From: an uncultured Serinicoccus sp.
Lineage (GTDB): Bacteria > Actinomycetota > Actinomycetes > Actinomycetales > Dermatophilaceae
DNA length: 64,000 nt
NCBI RefSeq assembly: GCF_947487915.1
Contig: NZ_CANKYH010000001.1
Location: forward strand, 62,001-126,000
Reading direction: 5' to 3'
The translations under genes and the position numbers were made by a program. Within the stretch, counting starts at the first letter, position 1. Each line of letters opens with the position of its first letter. Shown here one piece after another: positions 7,923 through 16,152 of this stretch. A model generated the notes under the pieces. It was not told where the DNA came from and made no database searches. It saw only the letters and a program-made list of their open reading frames with translations.

Positions 7923-9338
7923 ATGCTGCCAGACATGCCGATCCACGACCTGCCCCACGAGGCCCGCATCGCCGCCTCGCTCGACGTCAGGGCCGAGGAG
8001 CCCGCCGCCGAGCCGGGCCACCGGCCCCCCACCGTGCCCGGGTCGCGTCCGCAGCCCGCCGGCCCCCCGGCGCCGACCACCAACGTCGGGGTCGACCGGA
8101 TGCGAGTCATCGGCGACGGGTTCCGGTTCGTGACGGCCTGGTCGCTGCGGGCGATCATCGTGGCGGCGGCGCTGTGGCTGCTGTGGTGGGTCCTCGACAA
8201 GGTCTGGTTCGGGGTCCTGCCGATCCTGCTCGCCCTCATCGTCGCGACCGTCCTGGCGCCCGTGGTGCAGCTCGGGCGGCGCATCGGGCTCCCGGCGAGC
8301 CTGTCGACCATCCTCACCCTGCTGCTGTCCCTGGCCCTCCTCGCCGGGGTCATCGCCGGTCTCGTGCCCTCCATCGCCACCCAGTCCCGGGAGATCTTCG
8401 GCCAGGCCGGCGAGGGCGTCGGGCAGGTCCGCAGCTGGATCAGCGGACCACCGCTGAACCTGGACGACGCGCAGGTCGACGAGTACCTCAACTCCGCCGT
8501 CTCCTGGATCCAGGAGCGCAGCAGCGAGGCCGCCGGCGCCGTCGCGTCCGGTCTCGGCGCCGTGGGGTCCGCCCTGGTCACGCTCGCCCTCATGCTGGTC
8601 CTGCTCTTCTTCTTCCTCAAGGACGGCCCCCAGTTCCTCCCGTGGGTGCGGCGCACCACCGGTCGCACGGTCGGGCGCCACCTCACCGAGGCCCTGACCC
8701 GGATGTGGAGCACGCTCGGCGGCTTCATCCGCACCCAGGCCATCGTCAGCGCCGTCGACGCCGTCCTCATCGGAGCGGGGCTGCTCATCCTGCAGGTGCC
8801 GCTCGCGCTGACCCTGGCGGTCCTCACCTTCCTCGGCGGCTTCATCCCCATCGTCGGCGCCGTCGTCGCCGGCGGCATCGCGGTGCTCGTCGCCCTCGTC
8901 ACCCAGGGCCTCACCAGCGCGCTCATCGTCCTGGGCATCGTCATCGCCGTGCAGCAGATCGAGGGCAACGTGCTGCAGCCGATGCTCCAGGGCCGCAGCA
9001 TGCAGATGCACCCCGGGATCATCCTGCTCGCCGTCGCCGGGGGGAGCACCCTCTTCGGCATCATCGGCGCCTTCCTGGCAGTGCCGTTCGCCGCGACCTT
9101 CGTCGTGGGCCTGCGCTACCTCAGCGAGCAGGTCGACCTGCGCAGCGGAGACCTCAGTGCCGCCGAGGTCCCCTTCGCCACGCCGGAGGGCTACGTGGCG
9201 GGGGCGCAGGCGGAGCACGCCGCCATCTCGGCCCGGGAGGCCGAGCAGGAGGCGATGACGGCCGCGCAGCACGGCTCGGTCGCCTCAGCCGCGCCTCCCC
9301 GGCCCGGCTTCCTCGCCTGGCTCTGCGGGCGGCACTGA
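7923..9338 (+). CDS. AI-2E family (PerM/TqsA-like) membrane transporter
   Basis: A 471-residue polytopic membrane protein. After a ~55-residue Pro/Ala/Glu-rich cytoplasmic head come about eight hydrophobic segments, the paired ones near residues 75-145 and the group near 215-400. The extramembrane stretch between them and the conserved FLGGFIPIVGA and QQIEGNVLQPMLQG motifs of the AI-2 exporter superfamily are clear. The Ala/Glu-rich tail is cytoplasmic. The family name does not show transport of autoinducer-2; members include Na+/H+ antiporters and proteins of unknown substrate. Two ATGs compete (7923 and 7938); the first sits 3 bases after GGGAG. It begins 22 bp after the hydroxylase and may be cotranscribed, but functional linkage is unlikely. 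Confidence 0.85.
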   Translation: MLPDMPIHDLPHEARIAASLDVRAEEPAAEPGHRPPTVPGSRPQPAGPPAPTTNVGVDRMRVIGDGFRFVTAWSLRAIIVAAALWLLWWVLDKVWFGVLPILLALIVATVLAPVVQLGRRIGLPASLSTILTLLLSLALLAGVIAGLVPSIATQSREIFGQAGEGVGQVRSWISGPPLNLDDAQVDEYLNSAVSWIQERSSEAAGAVASGLGAVGSALVTLALMLVLLFFFLKDGPQFLPWVRRTTGRTVGRHLTEALTRMWSTLGGFIRTQAIVSAVDAVLIGAGLLILQVPLALTLAVLTFLGGFIPIVGAVVAGGIAVLVALVTQGLTSALIVLGIVIAVQQIEGNVLQPMLQGRSMQMHPGIILLAVAGGSTLFGIIGAFLAVPFAATFVVGLRYLSEQVDLRSGDLSAAEVPFATPEGYVAGAQAEHAAISAREAEQEAMTAAQHGSVASAAPPRPGFLAWLCGRH

Positions 9339-9355
9339 CGACCGCGACGGGTCCG

Positions 9356-9718
9356 TCAGTCCGGGTCGTCCGGGTCGTCCTCTCGGTCACCGGTCCCGGT
9401 GTCGTCCAGCGCGTCCAGGTCGCGCAGCGCGGTCTTCCACCGCTCGCGGCGCTCCTGCTCGTCCTGGTCCCACCACGGCTCGCCGCGCTCCCCCAGCCCG
9501 TGCTTGGCCAGGTCGACCCGGCGCCGTGCGGGCGCCGGGTCCTCACCGGCGGCCCGGAGCGCGCGCACTCCTGACCGGCCACGACCCAGGTGTGAGAGCA
9601 ACCGCCGAGTCACGTCCTCGGGCAGCGACGGGTCCTGCCGGCGCCAGCGACGGCCGCGCACGACCAGCCAGCGCTCGTCGTCGACCGGCGCCTCGCTCTC
9701 CCTCACGCCGTCCCCCAC
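9356..9718 (-). CDS. small conserved actinobacterial protein of unknown function
   Basis: A 120-residue charged, soluble protein. The first half carries DDERWLVVRGRRWRRQDP and an SLPEDVTRRLLSHL stretch; the middle reads as a basic helix ending near GERGEPWW; the last 25 residues are almost all Asp, Glu, Gly and Thr. I recall similar short 'RW-xxx-GRRWR' proteins from many actinobacteria, with no assigned activity. No signal peptide or membrane segment is visible. It starts 10 bp downstream of the VWA lipoprotein stop and ends 17 bp from the convergent AI-2E gene, so it may be the second gene of a two-gene transcript. Confidence 0.6.
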   Translation of the reverse strand: MGDGVRESEAPVDDERWLVVRGRRWRRQDPSLPEDVTRRLLSHLGRGRSGVRALRAAGEDPAPARRRVDLAKHGLGERGEPWWDQDEQERRERWKTALRDLDALDDTGTGDREDDPDDPD

Positions 9719-9728
9719 CGGTCCGCGC

Positions 9729-11144
9729 TCAGTCGCCGCGCTGCTGGCGGTAGTACTCCGACCACCGGGCGTTGCCCTCGTCGTAGACCTCCTGCCAGCT
9801 GCGGTTCTTCTCGCGGTAGGCCGCCCGCCAGTTGGAGTTCTTGCGGTCCAGTGCCCAGCGCCACATCTCGTTCTTGCGGTCCAGCGCCCACCGCCAGACC
9901 TCGTTCCCGGTGGCGCGGTCGACGACGTCCTCGTCCCGTAGGCGGGAGGCGAGGTCCATCGCCCGCTGCCCCTCGTCCTGCGCGCCGTCCATCAGCCGTC
10001 GCCCGACCTCGCTGGCCTCCTCCATCGATGCCCGGCCCTCGTCCTGGACCCGCTGCAGCTCGGCCTGCCGCCACTCGCTCCAGGCGTCCATCATCCGGGA
10101 GTACTCCTGCGCCCAGTACTCCTCCAGGTCCGCCCCCGAGTCGACGTCGGTGAACTCACCGCCCCCCGCCTCGGCCATCGCGCGCAGCGCCTGCTGGTCG
10201 GCGTCACCGACCTCGAAGCCGATGACGTTGACGACCGGCTCGATGCCGGACCCGGCCAGGTCCTCGGCCGCCTCGACCGGGTCGCCCCCGCAGGACTCCA
10301 GACCGTCGGTCACGACATACACGATCCCGTCGCTGGCGTCCTCGGGGATGTCCTCGGCCGAGTCGGTGACCGCGCGCGCGAGCGGGGTCCACCCCACCGG
10401 CTGCACCTGCGTCAGTGCCTCCTGCAGGCCCTGGCCCGCGGCCTCGCCCTCGAACACGACCTCGCTGGAGGTGCACGAGTCGGCCTTGCCGGCGTCGGTG
10501 TTGTCGCCCTCGTGGCCGAAGATCCGCAGGCTCAGCGTCGACCCCTCGGGCAGGGCCTCGGCGAAGTCGGCGATCGCCGCCGTCGCCTCCGCCATCCGCG
10601 TCCCACCCCTGGCCTGCGCCGACATCGAGCCGCTGGCGTCCAGCACGACCGCGAAGTGGTTGATGCCGACGGTCTCGACCTCCGGCGCCTCCCCCTGCGT
10701 CGGTCCGTCCGAGACCTCCGAGAGGCTCGGGTCGAAGAGGATCGCAGCCTGCACGTCCTCGGCGTAGTCACCCTGCACCTGGGACTGGATGGCCCGCTGC
10801 CACTCCGCGGCGCTGCGCGGCTCCATCGACAGCACCGCCTGGTAGGCCGCCTCCTCGGCGTAGGCCTCGCCGGCGTAGGGCCCGGGGGCGTACATGAACT
10901 CCTGCTCGACCTCGGTCAGCTCGCGCGGGGCCTCCGGCCACTCGACCGGCACCAGCTCGGGCACGGCCGAGGAGGTGGACGGCGCCGTGCTGGCGACCGC
11001 GTCGTCCGGGCCGGGTGACGGGCTGGTCACCCCGGCCGCCTCGGCCTGAGCCGGGTCGCTCGACTCCGGCCCGGCACCCCCGTCGCAGCCGGCCAGCAGC
11101 AGCGCCCCGGTGAGCGCCACCGCGACCACCCCAGAAATCCTCAT
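9729..11144 (-). CDS. VWA-domain lipoprotein with C-terminal 11-residue repeats
   Basis: A 471-residue exported lipoprotein: hydrophobic signal, lipobox LLAG-C20, a ~60-residue disordered Pro/Ser/Thr/Asp segment, then a von Willebrand factor A domain with MIDAS motif DASGS at 169-173 and a later conserved Thr/Asp (VVTDGLESCGG). After the domain comes a long charged helix rich in Glu, Gln and Arg (~365-412), then five exact-length 11-residue units (414-468), each with Asn at position 1 and Trp at position 4. The ATG at 11144 follows GGAGG at ideal spacing. VWA lipoproteins usually hold metal-dependent protein-protein contacts at the cell surface; partner unknown. Two Cys (in KADSCTSS and LESCGG) may form a disulfide. 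Confidence 0.8.
   Translation of the reverse strand: MRISGVVAVALTGALLLAGCDGGAGPESSDPAQAEAAGVTSPSPGPDDAVASTAPSTSSAVPELVPVEWPEAPRELTEVEQEFMYAPGPYAGEAYAEEAAYQAVLSMEPRSAAEWQRAIQSQVQGDYAEDVQAAILFDPSLSEVSDGPTQGEAPEVETVGINHFAVVLDASGSMSAQARGGTRMAEATAAIADFAEALPEGSTLSLRIFGHEGDNTDAGKADSCTSSEVVFEGEAAGQGLQEALTQVQPVGWTPLARAVTDSAEDIPEDASDGIVYVVTDGLESCGGDPVEAAEDLAGSGIEPVVNVIGFEVGDADQQALRAMAEAGGGEFTDVDSGADLEEYWAQEYSRMMDAWSEWRQAELQRVQDEGRASMEEASEVGRRLMDGAQDEGQRAMDLASRLRDEDVVDRATGNEVWRWALDRKNEMWRWALDRKNSNWRAAYREKNRSWQEVYDEGNARWSEYYRQQRGD
9741..9905 (-). repeat. five tandem 33-bp units encoding 11-residue repeats
   Basis: Inside the VWA lipoprotein gene, 165 bp encode five consecutive undecapeptides on the pattern N-x-x-W-x-x-x-(L/Y)-x-x-x. 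The first two units differ only at one residue (NEVWRWALDRK, NEMWRWALDRK); the other three (NSNWRAAYREK, NRSWQEVYDEG, NARWSEYYRQQ) keep Asn1, Trp4 and an aromatic or Leu at 8. A period of 11 suits a straight or right-handed helical assembly. Three residues (RGD) and the stop follow directly. Confidence 0.85.
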
Positions 11145-11193
11145 CGTGCCTCCACGTCCCACGTCCCGCGCCGCGCGGCGCACGTGCGGGAGA

Positions 11194-12459
11194 CTACCGG
11201 AGGCCCCTGCGCCCACCCCTGGCCCGAGGCGTCGTGGGGCCGTCCACGCGTCGCACGTCCACCGTGAAGCCCTGGCTGCGCAGCGCCTCCACGAGGTCGT
11301 CCCCGAGCGCCACCGCGGGGGTCAGCACCCCGCCGTCGCGGCCCGGCTCGTCGCGGGTCGCGAGCAGCGCGAGGGCCGACTGGCCGAGCATCACGGACGT
11401 GGCGGCATACCCGGGGTCGCCCTGGGCGGCGACGGTCGCGGCATACCTCGAGCCGTCCTCGGTCGTGGTCGTCGTCTCGGTGCGGAACGACCCGGCCTCG
11501 CGCCGCTCCCGGCTCGGGCCCTCCCCGGGCGAGGGCAGGCCGCGGTCCACCAGGGAGCGCAGCCCCGGCATTGCCGTCGCCCCCACGAGCCCGCCCATCG
11601 CGGCGACCAGCGCCCGGGCCCGCAGGGCGCCGCGCACGCCCCGCCCGGTGGCGACGAGCTCGCGGTAGCGGAAACGGGGTCCGTAGGCGCCGCCGAGCAG
11701 CGCGTCGGAGCGCCGCACGACCCGGGTGTTGTAGGGCGCCATGACGAAGGGGGCCGCCCACCTGCCGGTGTGCTCCTCCACGAAGGGGCGCCAGTGCTCG
11801 CGCTGGCCCGGCGCGCCGCGGTGGCCGCCGCTGAGGGCGAAGGGGTCGTGGACGACCCGGCGCAGGGCGGGGTCCTCGCGGGTGCGCCGCAGCTGGACCC
11901 GCAGCGAGTCGACGGTGCCACCGCTGACCCCGCCCCTGCCCTCCCGCACCCACAGCGTGGTGTCGGTGAGACCGCCGGCACCGTCGGCCTGCGCAGCGCG
12001 CTGGAGCAGGTGCACCCCCAGGTCGGAGGGCACCGAGTCGAAGCCGCAGGACACGACGATCCGCGCGCCGCTCTCCCGGGCCCGCTCGTGGAAGCGGTCG
12101 ACCACCTCGCGGACGAAGAGCACCTCACCGGTCAGGTCGGCGTAGTCCGCTCCCGCGACGGCGCACGCCTCGACCAGGGGTATGCCGTGCCGCTGGTAGG
12201 GCCCGACCGTGCTGACGACGACGCGGGACCGTGCGGCGAGCGCCCGCAGGGTGACGGGGTCGCCGGAGTCCGCGACGAGCAGCGGCCAGTCCGCAGCGCG
12301 TGCCCCCAGCGCCGACCGGACCTGCTCGAGGCGCTCCCGCGAGCGTCCGGCCAACCCGACGACCACCCCGTCGGGCGCGGCCTGCGCGAGGTGCTCGGCG
12401 ACCAGCCGACCGACGAAGCCGGTGGCGCCGAAGAGGGCGATGTCGATGTCGCGTGCCAT
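11194..12459 (-). CDS. saccharopine dehydrogenase-like / trans-acting enoyl reductase family protein
   Basis: A 421-residue protein with an N-terminal Rossmann fold beginning IALFGATGFVGRLVAEHL and a VVSTVGPYQRHGIPLVEAC segment near residue 75, the pattern of the saccharopine dehydrogenase NADP-binding superfamily that includes mycobacterial trans-acting enoyl reductases. CGFDSVPSDLGV near 130 is another family hallmark. The body has a YNTRVVRRSDALL stretch, and the end is Arg/Gly-rich. Such proteins are often membrane- or lipid-linked oxidoreductases; the substrate here is unknown. The ATG at 12459 is preceded by GACGAT and six bases, so it may be leaderless. It is tail-to-head with the TetR gene upstream (37 bp). 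Confidence 0.75.
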   Translation of the reverse strand: MARDIDIALFGATGFVGRLVAEHLAQAAPDGVVVGLAGRSRERLEQVRSALGARAADWPLLVADSGDPVTLRALAARSRVVVSTVGPYQRHGIPLVEACAVAGADYADLTGEVLFVREVVDRFHERARESGARIVVSCGFDSVPSDLGVHLLQRAAQADGAGGLTDTTLWVREGRGGVSGGTVDSLRVQLRRTREDPALRRVVHDPFALSGGHRGAPGQREHWRPFVEEHTGRWAAPFVMAPYNTRVVRRSDALLGGAYGPRFRYRELVATGRGVRGALRARALVAAMGGLVGATAMPGLRSLVDRGLPSPGEGPSRERREAGSFRTETTTTTEDGSRYAATVAAQGDPGYAATSVMLGQSALALLATRDEPGRDGGVLTPAVALGDDLVEALRSQGFTVDVRRVDGPTTPRARGGRRGLR

Positions 12460-12496
12460 GCCCCCATCGTCACCCACCACCGGGGTGCTCACCCGG

Positions 12497-13084
12497 TCAG
12501 CCCGGGCTGCCCCAGCCGAGCACGGCCCGCGCCGCCTCGGCGGCCCGCTCGGCCGGGTTCTGCGGGACGCCACGCAGCAGGCTGGCCAGGGCGCCGTTGT
12601 AGAGGAGCAGGACGGTGTCGGCGATCGCCTCGGCCCGCTCCGGGTCGACCTCGGCGGCCAGCTCGCGCAGCCGACCGACGAGACCGGCCGTGTCCGCGTC
12701 GACCAGGTCCCCGGCGCGGTCCTCACCCTCCGCCCCACCCGACGACGCAGGGCGCTCGGAGGCCGTCGCGAGGAAGGAGCACCACTGGGCCGACGACGAG
12801 CGGGCCCGGAAGGCCACGAGCGCGTCGAAGACGGCGAGCACCCGCTCCTGCGGCCCCGGGGCGGCCGCGACCTGCTCGTCCCACACGGCCCGCCAGCCGT
12901 CGAGCCGACGCTGCAGGACGTCGGCCAGCAGACCGTCCTTGCTGCCGGTGTGGGCGTACAGCGTGACGACCGAGACCCCGGCGACGGACGCCACCCGGTC
13001 GACGCCGGTGGCCGCGATGCCCTCGGTGAAGAACAGCGACTCGGCCGCGTCCAGGATCCGGGTGCGGGTCTGCTCCTTGGTCAT
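12497..13084 (-). CDS. TetR/AcrR-family transcriptional repressor
   Basis: A 195-residue regulator with the canonical N-terminal helix-turn-helix: TRTRILDAAESLFFTEG, then GVDRVASVAGVSVVTLYAHTGSKDGLL, residues 7-53. The C-terminal ligand domain has no recognised signature. It is divergent from an MFS transporter with only 14 bp between their possible starts, and a 35-bp near-perfect palindrome covers that junction, so this protein almost certainly represses both. A TACACT -10 box ends six bases before the ATG at 13084 and there is no ribosome site, the arrangement of a leaderless mRNA. The inducer is probably a compound exported by the MFS protein. Confidence 0.9.
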   Translation of the reverse strand: MTKEQTRTRILDAAESLFFTEGIAATGVDRVASVAGVSVVTLYAHTGSKDGLLADVLQRRLDGWRAVWDEQVAAAPGPQERVLAVFDALVAFRARSSSAQWCSFLATASERPASSGGAEGEDRAGDLVDADTAGLVGRLRELAAEVDPERAEAIADTVLLLYNGALASLLRGVPQNPAERAAEAARAVLGWGSPG

Positions 13085-13092
13085 GGACCTAG

Positions 13093-13127
13093 TGTAACGT
13101 GCGTTTCATGCTGAAACGATCGTTACA
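13093..13127. promoter_or_regulatory. 35-bp palindromic operator of the TetR/MFS pair
   Basis: Left arm TGTAACGTGCGTTTCA (13093-13108) and right arm TGAAACGATCGTTACA (13112-13127) are reverse complements at 14 of 16 positions around a 3-base centre. It covers the leftward -10 box of the TetR gene and the candidate rightward -10 (TACAAT, 13124-13129). It also covers both upstream start codons of the MFS gene (GTG 13099, ATG 13108). TetR operators are normally 14-20 bp, so this may hold two dimers. Confidence 0.8.
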
Positions 13128-14214
13128 ATTTGCTCCAGCGCCGACCTCGCGCTCGCCGCTGCCCCTCGTGCTGGCCGGTGTGGTGCTCATCGCCGGTACC
13201 TACGGCATGGCGCGGTTCGGTGTCGGCCTCCTGCACCCGCAGATGGTCGCCGGACGACCGGACCTGGACGGGGCGCTGCGGCCGGCAGGGACGGCTCAGT
13301 TCACGTCCTACTGCCTCGCGGTCCTCGTGGGGGGCCGGCTGGCCATGAGGCAGGCGCGGCGCCTCGCGCTCGCCGCCGGCCTCGTCGCCGGGGCCGGCGC
13401 CCTGGGGCTCATGCTCGCGCCGGACGTCGCTACCTTCACCGCCGCCGCCTTCGTCGCCGGGGCCGGGGCGGGTCTGGCCTCCCCGGCCCTGGTCCCGCTC
13501 CTGGACCGCGCGGTGCCCACCGCGCGGTCCGGGCTGACGCAGGCCGCGGTGAACTCGGGGACCGCCGTGGGCCTCCTCGTCGTCGGCACGGTGGTGCTCG
13601 TGACCAGCGCCGCGCTCACCCCGTGGCTCATGGTCGCCGTCGTGTGCGTCGGGGCCGGGTGGGCCGTGCACAGGCTGGCGCCCGCGGTGCGCGTCGTCGA
13701 GCCAGGGGCCGTGCCGGACGTCGAGCCAGGAATCGCGCCGGACCGGGTCGCGGGGGCCGCCGTCGCCGCCCGCGGGATGTCGCTCCCCTGGCTGCTGGCC
13801 GCGGCGGCGGGGGGCGTCTCGGCCTACGTCTGGACCTTCGGCCCCTCCGAGGTGGTGCGGGACACCGACCTCGGCACCGAGTACATCGGCTGGCTCTGGG
13901 TGGCCGTCGGGGCCGGTGGGCTGATCGGGGCCGTCGCGGGTCGGCTGGTCGACCTCACCGGCCCGTTCCTGGCCTTCCTCGCCTGTGCGGCAGCCATCCT
14001 CCTGGCCACCACCGTCGTGTCGACGGCCACGCAGCCGTGGCCCGCGGTGCTGGGCCTGGCGCTCTTCGGCGCCGCCTACATGGCGCTGACCGGGACCCTC
14101 ATCCTGTGGGGGCGGGTGCTGCGACCACGGGACGCGGGGCAGGCCACCGCGTGGTTGTTCCTCGCGCTCTCGGTGGGCCAGGCGGTGGGCACCGTGCTCG
14201 TCGGCCCGGCGTGA
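13099..14214 (+). CDS. MFS transporter, probable efflux or sugar/acid exporter
   Basis: A hydrophobic protein of up to 371 residues with 11-12 transmembrane segments. TM1 contains LVLAGVVLIAGTYGMARFGVG and is followed by LLHPQM, a pattern seen in YbfB/YjiJ-type major facilitator proteins. Glycine-rich helices recur at regular intervals to the end. The start is uncertain: GTG 13099 and ATG 13108 lie inside the palindromic operator. If transcription begins from the TACAAT box at 13124-13129, translation must start later, for example at GTG 13168, which still leaves TM1 intact. Controlled by the divergent TetR gene. Substrate unknown; drug efflux is possible but unproven. Confidence 0.82.
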   Translation: MRFMLKRSLQFAPAPTSRSPLPLVLAGVVLIAGTYGMARFGVGLLHPQMVAGRPDLDGALRPAGTAQFTSYCLAVLVGGRLAMRQARRLALAAGLVAGAGALGLMLAPDVATFTAAAFVAGAGAGLASPALVPLLDRAVPTARSGLTQAAVNSGTAVGLLVVGTVVLVTSAALTPWLMVAVVCVGAGWAVHRLAPAVRVVEPGAVPDVEPGIAPDRVAGAAVAARGMSLPWLLAAAAGGVSAYVWTFGPSEVVRDTDLGTEYIGWLWVAVGAGGLIGAVAGRLVDLTGPFLAFLACAAAILLATTVVSTATQPWPAVLGLALFGAAYMALTGTLILWGRVLRPRDAGQATAWLFLALSVGQAVGTVLVGPA

Positions 14215-14239
14215 CGACCAGCGGCCCGAGCCCCGCGGC

Positions 14240-14896
14240 TCACGCGCGGAGGGCGAGCCACGCCCCCTCAGAGTCGACGCCGAGGCGCACCCAGGAGAGG
14301 TCGGGAACGACGAGGTCGGCCTCGCCCAGCTGCCCCCGCGGGGTGGTGGTGAGCAGCCCCAGGGTCGCGGCACCGGCCGCCCGGCCGGAGCGCAGGCCGG
14401 CCGGAGAGTCCTCCACCACCAGGCAGCAGGCCGGGTCCACGCCCAGCCTCGCGGCCGCCTCCCGGTAGGGGGCCGGGTCGGGCTTGCCCCGCTCCACGTC
14501 GTCGGCGCAGACCAGCACCGCGGGCTCGGGCAGCCCGGCGGCCCGCAGCCGCGCCGAGGCCAGGGCTCGGTCGGCCGAGGTCACCACCGCGGCCCGGTCC
14601 CCGAGCGCACCCAGCGCGTCGACGGCGCCCGGCAGCGCCTCCACGTCGCCGAGGTCGCCGAGCTCGATCTCGTCGAAGACCGCCCCGGCGAGCTCCAGGT
14701 CGAGCCCGAGGTCGAGCTCGCGGTCCAGACGGGCGATGGTCTGCCCGCTCGGCATCCCGTGCGTCTCCCCGAGCCGCCCGGCCGGGACGCCGAAGCGACG
14801 GGCCCAGGCCTCCCAGCTGCGCCGCACCGCGGCCGCGGAGTCCACGAGGGTGCTGTCGCTGTCGAGCAGGACGGCCTGGAAACGCTCCGCGGTCAC
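14240..14896 (-). CDS. HAD-superfamily sugar phosphatase
   Basis: A 218-residue phosphatase of the subfamily I HAD group (YniC/2-deoxyglucose-6-phosphatase or beta-phosphoglucomutase-like). All four motifs are visible: D12-S-D14-S-T near the N-terminus, Thr/Ser in VVTSADRAL, Lys in ERGKPDPAPY, and the acidic VVEDSPAG. A helical cap lies between motifs I and II. The GTG at 14896 starts 26 bp after the sugar isomerase stop, making it the last gene of the leftward sugar operon. Its likely job is to remove phosphate from a stalled or toxic sugar phosphate made by the upstream kinase; this is inferred from position. It ends 25 bp from the convergent MFS gene. Confidence 0.85.
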   Translation of the reverse strand: MTAERFQAVLLDSDSTLVDSAAAVRRSWEAWARRFGVPAGRLGETHGMPSGQTIARLDRELDLGLDLELAGAVFDEIELGDLGDVEALPGAVDALGALGDRAAVVTSADRALASARLRAAGLPEPAVLVCADDVERGKPDPAPYREAAARLGVDPACCLVVEDSPAGLRSGRAAGAATLGLLTTTPRGQLGEADLVVPDLSWVRLGVDSEGAWLALRA

Positions 14897-14922
14897 CTGT
14901 CGCCGGCCCGGGGCAGGTCCGC

Positions 14923-16152
14923 TCACCCCGCCCACGTCGCCACCCCGGCGGCGAACGACGCCGCCCCGGGCACGTCGGCGACCAGCGACGCCTGGTAGGC
15001 GTGGTAGGCGTCGGGGCGTCCGGACCAGGTGCGCGCGCTGGGCCGGTTGTGCCGGTCCAGCTCGTGCCGCCACGACCGGCCGTCGGCGTCGACCAGGTAG
15101 CGGTCGGCATAGCTCCACCAGCGCTCCAGGTCGACGGCGTGCCGCGCCTCACCGGTGACCCAGTGGAGCACGGTCGAGGTGGCGATGGCCTCGGTGAGGA
15201 CCCAGTGCATCCGCTCGTGCACCACGGGTCGACCCTCCCAGTCGGTGGTGTAGACGAAGCCGTCCTGCCCGTCGGCGGCCCAGCCGTCGGCCACCGCGCG
15301 GTCGGCCAGGTGCACCCCGGCCTCCAGCAGGGCGTCGTCGGTCTGCTCGCCGGTGGTGGCCAGCGTCACGAGGAGCCGGGACCACTCCAGTCCGTGCCCC
15401 ACGGTCGCGCCGTAGGGACGGAACGGGTCGGCCGGGCGGTCCGCGTGGTGCTCCGGCAGCGGCGTCCAGGCGGCGTCGAAGTGCTCCGGGATGCGCCAGG
15501 AGCGTTCCTCGGCCCAGCCGACGACCCGGCCCGCGATCCGCAGCGCCCGCTCGCGCCACCGGGGCCCGGCGCCGGCCGCCCACGCGGCCAGGTAGGCCTC
15601 GACGGTGTGCATGGCGGAGTTGATGCCGCGGTAGGGGTCCAGCTCGGACCACGACGCGTCCCACTCCTCCACCACCATCCCCTGCTCCTCGTCCCAGAAG
15701 CGTCGCTCCTGGACGGTGAGCGAGGCCTCCAGCAGCTCGTCCGCACGCGGTATGCCGGCCGTGCGCGCGGTGCTCGCCGCCAGCACCACGAAGGCGTGGG
15801 CGTAGGCCTGCTTGGTGGGGGCCTGCACCGACCCGTCGCGGACCGCCGCGAACCAGCCGTCGTGCTCGGCGTCCCGCAACGGGCCGTCCAGCAGCGCCGC
15901 CACGCCGTGCGCCGCCAGCTCGGCCAGCTCCCCCCGCCCCGGTCCTCCGGGCGCCGCGGGGTCGCCGGCCAGGAGGCCCAGCGCGAAGACGTGGGTCATC
16001 CGGCAGGTGACGTAGAGCTCCACGGGGTGACCCGGGTCCACCGCACCGTCGTCGTCGAGGTAGCCGAAGCCCTCGGGCACCCGCGAGCCCTGCGCGAAGC
16101 GCAGCAGCTCCGCGCGCCGCGCGCGCCGGTAGTCCCGTCCGCCGGGGCTCAC
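14923..16152 (-). CDS. AGE-family aldose-ketose isomerase (YihS/mannose isomerase type)
   Basis: A 409-residue (alpha/alpha)6-barrel isomerase of the N-acylglucosamine 2-epimerase family. It aligns along its length, from memory, with E. coli sulfoquinovose isomerase YihS. Shared blocks are CRMTHVFALG, a PLRDAEHDGWFAAV stretch, YRGINSAMHTVEAYL, the PEHFDAAWTPLP run, GHGLEWSRLL with a catalytic His, YTTDWEGRPVV, and SWRHELDRHN. Mannose isomerases share much of this, so the sugar is not fixed by sequence alone. The start is a GTG at 16152 overlapping the SDR stop by four bases (GTGA). Its neighbours are a YihT-type aldolase and a kinase, so it probably converts the imported aldose to its ketose before phosphorylation. 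Confidence 0.84.
   Translation of the reverse strand: MSPGGRDYRRARRAELLRFAQGSRVPEGFGYLDDDGAVDPGHPVELYVTCRMTHVFALGLLAGDPAAPGGPGRGELAELAAHGVAALLDGPLRDAEHDGWFAAVRDGSVQAPTKQAYAHAFVVLAASTARTAGIPRADELLEASLTVQERRFWDEEQGMVVEEWDASWSELDPYRGINSAMHTVEAYLAAWAAGAGPRWRERALRIAGRVVGWAEERSWRIPEHFDAAWTPLPEHHADRPADPFRPYGATVGHGLEWSRLLVTLATTGEQTDDALLEAGVHLADRAVADGWAADGQDGFVYTTDWEGRPVVHERMHWVLTEAIATSTVLHWVTGEARHAVDLERWWSYADRYLVDADGRSWRHELDRHNRPSARTWSGRPDAYHAYQASLVADVPGAASFAAGVATWAG

Noticed and set aside
7923..9338. Autoinducer-2 exporter and quorum sensing
   Set aside because: Only the superfamily name suggests this; no LuxS or AI-2 related gene is nearby.
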